Assembly (NCBI GenBank): GCA_017395635.1
Contig: JAFQOE010000017.1
Span: 1 to 36,854 of the forward strand
Source: Lachnospiraceae bacterium
GTDB lineage: Bacteria; Bacillota; Clostridia; Lachnospirales; Lachnospiraceae
Length of the DNA stretch: 36,854 bases
Reading direction: 5' to 3'
The translations under genes and the position numbers were made by a program. The notes under the pieces were generated by a model. That model worked only from the letters and a program-made list of their open reading frames with translations. It made no database searches and was not told where the DNA came from. How positions within the stretch are numbered: the stretch's first letter is position 1; each line of letters starts with the position of its first letter. Of this stretch, positions 1 to 7,179 are shown piece by piece.

Positions 1-164
1 AAGAAGGGGTATTACCACCTGATGAGCCAATGGCTTCTTAGGTTATTTACATTACTTATCTAACTTCAAAAAGTTGCCTATTTTTAGACAGCTTGCTGAA
101 GTGCGCCCTTTTATGGCTTTCCTCTACTTTCTTTCACACTACTTCTCCTCCTCTTATATATCAT

Positions 165-1523
165 TTATTGGTATTGTTCCATGTACGGACAATCTTCAAA
201 TGAATTACCACCAGACTGTAAGAATTCAATTAAATCCTGACTAATTTGATATTCACTTAATACATAACATTGTAAAAACATTGATCTTGCTTTATTCAGA
301 GATGAAATATCAAAATTACTAATATCAAGATTATTCAAGGAATGACAGGCAAAAAACATATAACTCATATCCGTTACATTACGCGTATCAAAACCTGATA
401 CATCTACATAGTCTAAACTTGTACACCAGAGAAATAATCCATCCATATCTGTGACATGGGTAGTATCCAATTCTGACAAGTCCACATCTACCAAGTTCTT
501 ACAATCAATAAACATATATTTCATAGATGTGATTCCCTTTACAGAAATAGATGCCGATGTAATTAAATCTGCATATTTATCCGAACACCATGGCGGTACA
601 TTGTAGTATTCCCATTGATTACTATAATCCTTGGCTTTATAATCACCTTCACCCCACACCTCTAAGTGTCCATTGATATCTAACGACCACATCAAATCAC
701 CACTTTGACAAGGTTCTACAATAAACTCATATACTTCTGTTTCTAATTTACTTGTATCTACAGGAAGTTTGCAATTTTGATACATAGTATCATCATACAC
801 ATAATAATTATAATCAAATCCACATACATCCTCTAAATTTTCACAATCCGAAAACATGTATGATGCCATCTGTACCATGCTCATATCAAATTTACTCATA
901 TCTATTTTTTTCAGATTAGTACATCCACCAAACATAAGTGACATATCTAATACTTTACTTGTATCAAAAGATTTCAAGTCTAGCTCTTGTAAAGTTTCAC
1001 AATAACAAAACATTCCACTCATATCTACAACATTGCTAGTATTGATATTACTTAAATCAATAGATTTAAGACTAATACATCCCGCAAACATACTCATCAT
1101 ATTAGTAACATCACTGGTGTCCAGTTCAGTCAAATCAATTTCTTGCATATTCTCGCAACAATTAAACATACTACTTGTTGTTGTTATACCCGATACGGAT
1201 ACTTTTACTATTTTAATATCATCCGCATATTGTAACCATCCAATATTTTCTAAATCATAATCACCCGTTCCCCATATTTTCAAAAAACCATTACTATCGA
1301 GTGACCATTCTAGCTCACCACATTTCTCATTCTCAACAATATAAGTAACTTCTTCTGCTAATTGGGCATCTTGCGTTGTTACTTCTGTATTTTGCGTGGT
1401 TGCCTCTAGATTCTCACTATTTTCATTATTATTTTGAACATCTGCACTTGTTGTCTTTTCATTCTCTGTATTACATCCTGTCAAAAACAATACCAATAGC
1501 ATCAATACTACTATTCTTTTCAT
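165..1523 (-). CDS. BspA-like/DUF285 repeat lipoprotein with duplicated halves
   Basis: A 452-residue secreted lipoprotein. A basic N-terminus and hydrophobic stretch end in the lipobox LTGC, so Cys17 should be lipidated and anchor the protein on the outer face of the membrane. A Thr/Glu/Asn-rich spacer (about 20-58) follows. Two homologous halves (about 58-250 and 265-450) each open with a WSLD-x-NG-x-L-x-x-WG-x-GDY module and continue into DUF285-type repeats of the form MSxMFxxCxxLxxLDLSxFDTSxVTDM, which fold as leucine-rich-like solenoids. Such repeats are usually adhesive or surface-exposed; the ligand is unknown. It is transcribed separately from the kinase operon: a terminator lies upstream at 1646-1676, and its own promoter carries direct repeats shared with the promoter at 11.1 kb. 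The start is supported by a strong AGGAGG a few bases upstream. Confidence 0.85.
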   Translation of the reverse strand: MKRIVVLMLLVLFLTGCNTENEKTTSADVQNNNENSENLEATTQNTEVTTQDAQLAEEVTYIVENEKCGELEWSLDSNGFLKIWGTGDYDLENIGWLQYADDIKIVKVSVSGITTTSSMFNCCENMQEIDLTELDTSDVTNMMSMFAGCISLKSIDLSNINTSNVVDMSGMFCYCETLQELDLKSFDTSKVLDMSLMFGGCTNLKKIDMSKFDMSMVQMASYMFSDCENLEDVCGFDYNYYVYDDTMYQNCKLPVDTSKLETEVYEFIVEPCQSGDLMWSLDINGHLEVWGEGDYKAKDYSNQWEYYNVPPWCSDKYADLITSASISVKGITSMKYMFIDCKNLVDVDLSELDTTHVTDMDGLFLWCTSLDYVDVSGFDTRNVTDMSYMFFACHSLNNLDISNFDISSLNKARSMFLQCYVLSEYQISQDLIEFLQSGGNSFEDCPYMEQYQ

Positions 1524-1563
1524 TTTGGGACCTCCTTGTAATTCTCCTTCATAATACCAATTT

Positions 1564-1628
1564 ATTTTCCTACAAACTTATTCCCATTTCAACAAAACAG
1601 CACCAATAGACAATATACGACACCAATA
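1564..1628 (-). promoter_or_regulatory. Promoter with 20-bp-period direct repeats (candidate LytTR site)
   Basis: Read on the minus strand, a TTGAAA -35 box (1587-1592) is followed after 17 bp by GAAAAT (1564-1569). Two copies of TATTGGTG (1601-1608 and 1621-1628, plus strand CACCAATA) lie just upstream, starting 20 bp apart, with the proximal copy 8 bp from the -35 box. The same layout is found at 11118-11158 with one base changed in each copy (TATTCGTG). Tandem direct repeats beside the -35 box are the usual architecture of LytTR activator sites, although the repeat is not a clear match to the published LytTR consensus. Confidence 0.65.
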
Positions 1629-1645
1629 CTTGGCTCAATGTATAC

Positions 1646-1676
1646 AAAAAAATAGCCACGCTAACACATGACTATT
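1646..1676 (-). terminator. Intrinsic terminator of the LytTR gene
   Basis: On the minus strand AATAGTCA (1669-1676) pairs with TGGCTATT (1651-1658), with one G-U pair, and is followed by a run of seven T. The hairpin overlaps the stop codon of the LytTR gene and separates it from the lipoprotein gene downstream. Confidence 0.75.
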
Positions 1677-2221
1677 TCATCCTTATTATTCTCTTTTTCC
1701 TCTTTTCCCTTCATATAATCTGAAAATTGCTTCCGCACATCCTCACTACGATACTTACTAAGGGGGATTGTTCTTCCGTCCTTCAATATAACAGAATGTT
1801 CATCTATACTGTGAACGTATTGGCAATTTACCAGATAACTGCGATGTACCTTGATAAAATCTCCAATACTCAGAATCTGCTCTACTCTACTAAAAGACAT
1901 ACGTACTAAAAGCTCTTTCCTTTCAAAACATATATGCACATTCTTCAAATCCGCCTCTGCATAGTAGACATCATTCACATTACAGGTTCTTACCTTCTTA
2001 CCCCACTCAAACATAACCTCATTGGCATAAGCTCCTGTAATTAAATCCACTGCATTCTCAGTCATACATACCGAATCATATCGCGACAACTGTTTAATCA
2101 TTAATTCTTGATTCGTATAAGTATCAATCTCTACCTTCTCATCAAATGTTTGAAAATATTTCTGAAGTTGTTTCTTTTGCTTACTAACCTCATCCATTTT
2201 TCCGTAAACTGCAATCTTCAT
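1661..2221 (-). CDS. LytTR-family DNA-binding regulator with short N-terminal domain
   Basis: A 186-residue transcription regulator. Residues about 73-170 form a LytTR DNA-binding domain with the hallmark FIKVHRSYLVN segment and a C-terminal IPLSKYR strand. The first 65-70 residues look like a shortened, unrecognisable receiver: there is no acidic pair, phospho-acceptor Asp or conserved Lys, so ordinary histidine-kinase phosphorylation is unlikely. The C-terminus is rich in Lys and Glu. The gene lies 112 bp downstream of the Ser/Thr kinase gene, on the same strand, and ends in its own terminator. Its 5' leader contains a hairpin abutting the ribosome binding site and a pair of direct repeats. 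It probably regulates the neighbouring surface-protein genes together with the REC-LytTR-FHA protein; this is inferred from the shared repeats, not shown. Confidence 0.85.
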   Translation of the reverse strand: MKIAVYGKMDEVSKQKKQLQKYFQTFDEKVEIDTYTNQELMIKQLSRYDSVCMTENAVDLITGAYANEVMFEWGKKVRTCNVNDVYYAEADLKNVHICFERKELLVRMSFSRVEQILSIGDFIKVHRSYLVNCQYVHSIDEHSVILKDGRTIPLSKYRSEDVRKQFSDYMKGKEEKENNKDEIVMC

Positions 2222-2230
2222 CTGATGTAA

Positions 2231-2316
2231 TCCTCCACAAATCTACTCTATAATTTCATGATATTCAGATTTGTAGAAAAATGGACAAAATGTAAAATTT
2301 AGCAAAGGAAATGTAA
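2231..2316 (-). promoter_or_regulatory. Leader of LytTR gene: direct repeats and RBS-proximal hairpin
   Basis: On the minus strand TTACATTT occurs twice (2309-2316 and 2288-2295) with a 21-bp period, which fits binding of two LytTR domains side by side. Further downstream ACAAATCT (2267-2274) and AGATTTGT (2237-2244) form a perfect 8-bp stem. The 3' arm of this stem directly touches the GGAGG ribosome binding site at 2232-2236, so folding could limit translation. I found no convincing -35/-10 pair, so read-through from the kinase gene is equally possible. Confidence 0.4.
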
Positions 2317-2333
2317 CGTTTGAATATATGACA

Positions 2334-3905
2334 CTACTCTAATGTCTTCCACTGAACACTAGAATCTTTCGCTTCATCATTCCGATTTTTTTTACTCTGT
2401 GCTTGTTTACCGGCAGAAAATGTTACTTTGGCTCCTTTGCTCACAACGATAGAAATTCCTGTTCCCCTTCTAACCTGTTTTCCTCCTTCTATATTCTGGT
2501 ATGAAACCGCACCTCTTACCACTTCATTATTATATTCATAGGATAATTCTACATCTTCTTCATGGTAACCGGCTGCCAACAACATTTGGAGTGCCTCAGA
2601 TTCTTCCTTACCTACAACCTGGGGCACTTGCATCCAGATACCGTGAAATGTCTGCTCAGCCATTATAAGTGTTTCTTCAACCATCTGAGAAACAGAATCA
2701 TTCAAATTATCTAACACAACACTTCCCTGATATATATTACAAATAGCATTGGTATTCTGCATTATTCTATTCCAATATCCTAATCCACAAACAATTAGCA
2801 TAATGCAGATAAGTAATGAAATACCAATCCTGAATTTCCATCTATGGTCTTTCTTAACACACGCATTTCCCTTTTTCTTCTTCTGTTTCACACTAAGTCT
2901 TCCCATCACATCTTGCAAATATAACGTTTTAGATGTATGTTCCTGACCATCAGTAGGTTCATTTACAAGAGAATATGCATCATCTGAATCAGATAACAAT
3001 CCTTCTAATGCCATTCTCATTTCTTTTGGTGTCTGATAACGTTCCTTGGGTATAAAATGACACGCTTTTTTTACAACAGCAGACAAAGCATCATCAGCAT
3101 TACATGGGTTAGGAAATTCTTCACCTGATAAACGCTTTTGCAAAGCCTTCTCTTTATCCTGTATGTGAATTTTCTCAGGATAAGCCGGCATAAACGGAGC
3201 TCGATTATTGTTCAACAGACGATATAACACCAAACCGAGCGAATAAATGTCAACTCTTGCATCATACTTCTCTCCCCGAAACATCTCCGGTGCCATATAT
3301 AATTTCGTTCCCTTTTGTGAAACTGCTAATTCACTTTTCTCTACCACCTTAGAAATTCCGAAGTCACCCAACTTATATTTACCTGTGCTCGACACAAATA
3401 TATTCTCTAGCTTAATATCTCGATGTACCACATTTTTTTGCTGACACACCTCCAACCCTTTACAAATGTCTACACCAATTCGAACAATCTGTTCTCTCTC
3501 TAGAAAACTGTCTTTATCCGTAATATATGAAACCAACGGTTTTAGAAGCTCCATGCGAATATAGATAATAAAGCGACGACCATTTTCTAATTCCTCAACA
3601 TAATGATCTTCAAAGGAAACAATATGGCTATCTCCTTTCATTTGCTCCATTACATCACATTCACGAATAATGTCTTCCACCAGACTTCTGTAATAAAAGA
3701 TTGTATTCTCCTCCGTCATTCCTTCTGTTGCAAGGAGAAAATGATCATTCGAGTCATCCGGAATTGTAATCACCTTGGCTGCTGCTTTATAGACATGTCC
3801 AAACTCTTCTCGTTCAATCTCATACACAGTTCCAAAGCTTCCTGAACCAATCACTCTATTCACTTTCCAGTTATGAAATATTGTATCATTTGTTTGTAAC
3901 TGCAT
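2334..3905 (-). CDS. Membrane Ser/Thr protein kinase with one PASTA domain (PrkC/Stk-like)
   Basis: A 523-residue Hanks-type kinase. The cytosolic catalytic domain (about 12-305) has the glycine loop GSGSFGTVYE (20-29), catalytic Lys44, HRDIKLEN (161-168, Asp163), DFG (181-183) and APE (205-207), so it should be active on Ser/Thr. A Lys-rich juxtamembrane stretch precedes one transmembrane helix (about 358-377). The outer part holds a single PASTA-like domain (about 426-490), whereas PrkC-type kinases usually carry three or more; PASTA domains bind cell-wall muropeptides. The gene follows the EssC/YukD chimera by 10 bp, with its ribosome binding site touching that gene's stop codon. Three FHA domains (phospho-Thr readers) are encoded just upstream, so these are the likely partners or substrates. 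Confidence 0.93.
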   Translation of the reverse strand: MQLQTNDTIFHNWKVNRVIGSGSFGTVYEIEREEFGHVYKAAAKVITIPDDSNDHFLLATEGMTEENTIFYYRSLVEDIIRECDVMEQMKGDSHIVSFEDHYVEELENGRRFIIYIRMELLKPLVSYITDKDSFLEREQIVRIGVDICKGLEVCQQKNVVHRDIKLENIFVSSTGKYKLGDFGISKVVEKSELAVSQKGTKLYMAPEMFRGEKYDARVDIYSLGLVLYRLLNNNRAPFMPAYPEKIHIQDKEKALQKRLSGEEFPNPCNADDALSAVVKKACHFIPKERYQTPKEMRMALEGLLSDSDDAYSLVNEPTDGQEHTSKTLYLQDVMGRLSVKQKKKKGNACVKKDHRWKFRIGISLLICIMLIVCGLGYWNRIMQNTNAICNIYQGSVVLDNLNDSVSQMVEETLIMAEQTFHGIWMQVPQVVGKEESEALQMLLAAGYHEEDVELSYEYNNEVVRGAVSYQNIEGGKQVRRGTGISIVVSKGAKVTFSAGKQAQSKKNRNDEAKDSSVQWKTLE

Positions 3906-3915
3906 CGTTTTTTCC

Positions 3916-5559
3916 TTATATCAACATTAATCTTGTTCCATTCAATATACCGGATTCTTCTGGCGTAAGCTCAGCATCCAAGACAATCCCAACTTCTCGC
4001 TCGCATAGAACAGCACTATCTCCTAATGGCATATATCCTGATTCCTTTTGTGCTAATTGCTTTTTGATTGATGATAACAACTCACCAATTCTCTCGTTAC
4101 GAGATACTGTTATGTCATAAGTTCCTTCAAATGCCGGAACATAGACCTCGACCTTATATATCTCCTCATTGATTCCACCATCCTCAAGATATGTATTTGC
4201 TAATTCCAAACATAAAATATCTATGTTTTCACAACACATATCCGGAATAAATGTATGACACACTCTTTTTGAATGCGTTTGTAAAGAAGCTTTATATGTG
4301 GTACACATATTTCCAGTCTCATTTTCTAGATTTATCACACAATCCCATAAAAAAACATCATCTATAGTAGTATCATAGAAGGATATGCGCTTAACGTTTT
4401 TACTACTAGACATCTCACATTCAGTCCAGATTTGTTCTAACTGCCGATTCCATCCTAACACAATATAAAACGGAGAATTCGTGACATTCTTTTTATTCTG
4501 TCGTTGCAACTGGTTTACAAGCTGCTTCATATCCGATGAATTTTTAATGAATAAACTTTGTCCTATACTTGCACCAACAAAATGCGGCAACCATCTAACA
4601 GTAGACCATGATTCTCCTATTCTATCATCAAGGAAAGCAATAACTTTGACATCTTTATAAGAATAACCGGTTATGATTCGAAGCAAAATTCCCTTTGCAA
4701 ACGCCTCCAGATTCGTCCTAGAACCCTTTACGCAAACACAAGAATTTTCTGTCAAGTCAATTATTGTATTTTTCCCTATTCTTATATTTAAATAATGTGG
4801 ATGCTCTCTTGTAAAACTCCACAACATATTTTTTTCCTTTTCAGTTATATCTACGCAATCTTGTAAGGCTTCATTCCCGGTTAGAACATTAACATCTGGC
4901 TTATAATACTCTACTATTGTTGATGCATCCTTTATATTGCGATTTCTCGGCTTATGGCGAATCGGAACAAAACATTGTGCATTCAATGTAACCATCCCTT
5001 TGGGATTATTAATTGCAAGAAAACCCTTCCCCATTATAATACGAATGCCCATAATATAGATAATATCCCCAGGCTCAACTGCCAAACAGCCTTTTACCCT
5101 TTGGTTATTGACGTATATTCCATTGGTACTGTCTTCATCCGACACAATCCATTTATCATCTTTTTTGCACAGACGAGCATGTACCAAAGATACCGCTATG
5201 CTATCAATGCATATATCGTTGCTCTTTGCTCTTCCAATTAATATATTATCCTTAGATACAATACGAACTCTCTTATATTGAATATCCGGTTCTGCCATAA
5301 CATGCGAAATAGTATCTTCACCGAAAATTTGTACCGTATACAGATGGAATGGGGTAAACATCACTTTATCACAATACTTATTATCATCGTCTAAAAACCA
5401 CATGGCAGATGCCGACTTAGCAAACCAATTTCCGCAACGTCCTTCAATCATGATACCCTTATCATCTGTTTTTTCATTTTTTATCCAAAACTTCCCTTTC
5501 TTCTTAGAGGGTAAATATAAATTCGTAATTCTTTCTTGTTGCAATAGCGTAACAATCAT
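3916..5559 (-). CDS. EssC N-terminal-like FHA protein fused to YukD/EsaB ubiquitin-like domain
   Basis: A 547-residue protein. Residues 1-95 resemble the first FHA-like domain of EssC/YukB, the type VIIb secretion ATPase. Residues 98-185 are a canonical FHA domain (GR at 109-110, S124/H127, STNG at 144-147) that continues into GDIIYIMG and FLAINNP, as in EssC. EssC would next have two membrane helices; none is visible here. Residues about 225-400 resemble the EssC segment just after the membrane helices (LNIRIG, then VRWLPHF). The FtsK/SpoIIIE ATPase domains are missing: no Walker A motif is seen. The last ~80 residues instead resemble YukD/EsaB, a ubiquitin-like type VII component (VEVYVPAFEGTYDITV through NGTRLMLI). 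It is probably a soluble phospho-Thr-reading scaffold. It starts 5 bp after the small FHA gene. Confidence 0.75.
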   Translation of the reverse strand: MIVTLLQQERITNLYLPSKKKGKFWIKNEKTDDKGIMIEGRCGNWFAKSASAMWFLDDDNKYCDKVMFTPFHLYTVQIFGEDTISHVMAEPDIQYKRVRIVSKDNILIGRAKSNDICIDSIAVSLVHARLCKKDDKWIVSDEDSTNGIYVNNQRVKGCLAVEPGDIIYIMGIRIIMGKGFLAINNPKGMVTLNAQCFVPIRHKPRNRNIKDASTIVEYYKPDVNVLTGNEALQDCVDITEKEKNMLWSFTREHPHYLNIRIGKNTIIDLTENSCVCVKGSRTNLEAFAKGILLRIITGYSYKDVKVIAFLDDRIGESWSTVRWLPHFVGASIGQSLFIKNSSDMKQLVNQLQRQNKKNVTNSPFYIVLGWNRQLEQIWTECEMSSSKNVKRISFYDTTIDDVFLWDCVINLENETGNMCTTYKASLQTHSKRVCHTFIPDMCCENIDILCLELANTYLEDGGINEEIYKVEVYVPAFEGTYDITVSRNERIGELLSSIKKQLAQKESGYMPLGDSAVLCEREVGIVLDAELTPEESGILNGTRLMLI

Positions 5560-5564
5560 GCTAA

Positions 5565-5876
5565 TTACCTCAATTTAATTTTCGTTCCTGCTTTCCCTAT
5601 ATATAAAACTGTATCAACTACACATTTTGTTTTTACCATTTTCTCTAATACATGTCCTGTTCCTGTTGTCACTCCACACTCCGAATAATCAGTCACATAA
5701 TAATCACCTTGTTCATCTAGTTCAATAACACAGTGTTTTCTACTGATGGTCATATCTCGAAACACCAGATTAGAAAAGCGTGGCTCTCTTCCCACAACGA
5801 TTTCCTCTCCTTGTCGAATCACAATTTCAGAATCTTTTAATTCTCCTTCTATACAAACAATTCTTCTTTCTTGCAT
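5565..5876 (-). CDS. Small single-domain FHA protein
   Basis: About 103 residues, almost entirely one FHA domain. It has the GRE/GR strand (VVGREPRFSN) and the SRKHC phosphopeptide-contact motif. The usual S/T-x-N-G motif reads SECG here, so the conserved Asn is replaced by Cys and phosphopeptide affinity may be altered. I place the start at the internal ATG at 5876 because GAGGTG lies 8 bases upstream; the longer form from 5900 has no ribosome binding site. It lies in the middle of the kinase/FHA operon, 5 bp ahead of the EssC/YukD chimera, and probably binds a phosphorylated partner made by the kinase gene of the same operon. Confidence 0.85.
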   Translation of the reverse strand: MQERRIVCIEGELKDSEIVIRQGEEIVVGREPRFSNLVFRDMTISRKHCVIELDEQGDYYVTDYSECGVTTGTGHVLEKMVKTKCVVDTVLYIGKAGTKIKLR

Positions 5877-5947
5877 ACATACATCACCTCTTTTTTTCAT
5901 TTAAGACCGTAGCAACCGATTAGATCTCATTCGATTATCAGAAGCCC

Positions 5948-6109
5948 CTACTCTGAACGCTCCATATCTTTTTCTGTCACATCTGTGGAATGTACATCAA
6001 ATGTATCCGTATCCTCTTCAATCCCACTTTTTTCCAAAGCACAATACGGACACTTTTTAAACTTCTCCCCATTATAAAAATGATTTTTATTGCACTTTTG
6101 TAATCGCAT
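5948..6109 (-). CDS. Tiny zinc-ribbon protein of the FHA/kinase operon
   Basis: A 53-residue protein beginning MRLQKC. Its N-terminal half is a knuckle-like metal site: Cys, then NHFY, then KKCPYC, giving three Cys and one His as possible Zn ligands. The C-terminal half is an acidic tail rich in Asp, Glu and Thr. A longer form could start at 6130 (its ATG overlaps the stop of the upstream gene as TAATG), but AGGAGG sits 4 bases before the ATG at 6109 and the motif begins right after it, so I prefer the short form. Similar N-terminal ribbons occur beside FHA and kinase genes in Clostridia. Its role is unknown; the Thr-containing tail could be a kinase substrate bound by an FHA domain (inference). 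Confidence 0.7.
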   Translation of the reverse strand: MRLQKCNKNHFYNGEKFKKCPYCALEKSGIEEDTDTFDVHSTDVTEKDMERSE

Positions 6110-6129
6110 ATTTCCTCCTGAAAACTCCA

Positions 6130-7176
6130 TTATCCCAATCGTATAATATTTTCGCTATGTCCCAACCGAATTTCTTCACCTACACTCATACAAATCTTAT
6201 CCTTTGCTTGAATACGTTCTCCATTGGAACGGAATATTCCATTTGTAGAATAATCAATCACCGAATAGTTATCTGTTTCACTATTGTAACGAATTCCACA
6301 ATGCAAGCGACTAATACGCGCTTCGTTTATAACAACATCTGCAGTTGCTCCATTGCGTCCTACCGTTATTTCCTTATCACATTGAATCCATAAAATCGTT
6401 CCAAGTAGTTTCCCCTTAACAAAAACAATTGCTCCACCACGTTTCCTATTCATGGCGAGACTTCGGTAAATTCGAATATTAGTTGAATCGTCTTCTCGAA
6501 TTTCCATATCCTCGTAATATTTCCTACTCACCGGAACAGATATCCCTTGTACAATAATTTCTGTACGCCCATATGAATCCACAAAATTACTGTTTACAAG
6601 ATAGCTTTGATGGCAACGAACAAAACCTCTGCCCTCTACCATCTTCTGAACTTCATCTAATTTTGCATAAAATGATTGTTCTCCAGTCAACATATATGCA
6701 GTTACTCTACGCTTTTCACTTTTAAAATAGATAATCTTATGAATCGGTATATGAAGTTCTTTACTCTTCGTGTTAATGGTCAAGACTTCTGCAATATAAT
6801 TACGCTCTTCCAGATACCTTATAACATCTTTTTTAAGAATCTCTTCCTTTATAGGTTTTACATAATACGCAAATGCCTTATACATATATCCTTCATACAC
6901 ATAATCCTTTGAATCGGACATAAAGATTATATCTACATCAATATTACGCTTGCGAATCCATTCAGCTATCCGGAACCTCTCCTTTTGATTCATATTAATT
7001 TCTACAAATAACAAATCAACCGCAAACTGCTCCTTTTGAATCGAGTCTATTACAGCTTCGCCATTTTCAAAATGACATATCTCTATATCACTGTAAGGAA
7101 ATGTTATCTTAACAAGCAAATCATGCAATCTCTTGACACTATTAATATCCTCGTCACATATCCCAATCTTTAACAT
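6130..7176 (-). CDS. REC-LytTR-FHA fusion regulator with Glu at the phospho-acceptor site
   Basis: A 348-residue three-domain protein. Residues 1-120 form a CheY-like receiver with the acidic cluster (D8, E9, D10), conserved Ser87 and Lys107 (YVKPI), but the phospho-acceptor position is Glu59 (LLFVEINM instead of LLFLDIxM). Residues about 130-225 form a LytTR DNA-binding domain (FVRCHQSYLVN, VPVSRKYYE). Residues about 255-348 form a complete FHA domain (VGRNGATADVVI, SRLHC, YSTNG). Glu at this position often mimics the phosphorylated state, so control may have moved from a histidine kinase to phospho-Thr binding through FHA. The ATG lies 3 bp after the stop of the upstream secreted-protein gene, with GAAGGAAAG inside that gene's end, which suggests coupled translation. 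Confidence 0.9.
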   Translation of the reverse strand: MLKIGICDEDINSVKRLHDLLVKITFPYSDIEICHFENGEAVIDSIQKEQFAVDLLFVEINMNQKERFRIAEWIRKRNIDVDIIFMSDSKDYVYEGYMYKAFAYYVKPIKEEILKKDVIRYLEERNYIAEVLTINTKSKELHIPIHKIIYFKSEKRRVTAYMLTGEQSFYAKLDEVQKMVEGRGFVRCHQSYLVNSNFVDSYGRTEIIVQGISVPVSRKYYEDMEIREDDSTNIRIYRSLAMNRKRGGAIVFVKGKLLGTILWIQCDKEITVGRNGATADVVINEARISRLHCGIRYNSETDNYSVIDYSTNGIFRSNGERIQAKDKICMSVGEEIRLGHSENIIRLG

Positions 7177-7179
7177 ATG

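Noticed and set aside
1-63. Open frame of 20 codons on the plus strand entering from the left edge and ending at a TAA.
   Set aside because: Too short to judge, no recognised motif; it could be the 3' end of a gene outside the window but chance is equally likely.
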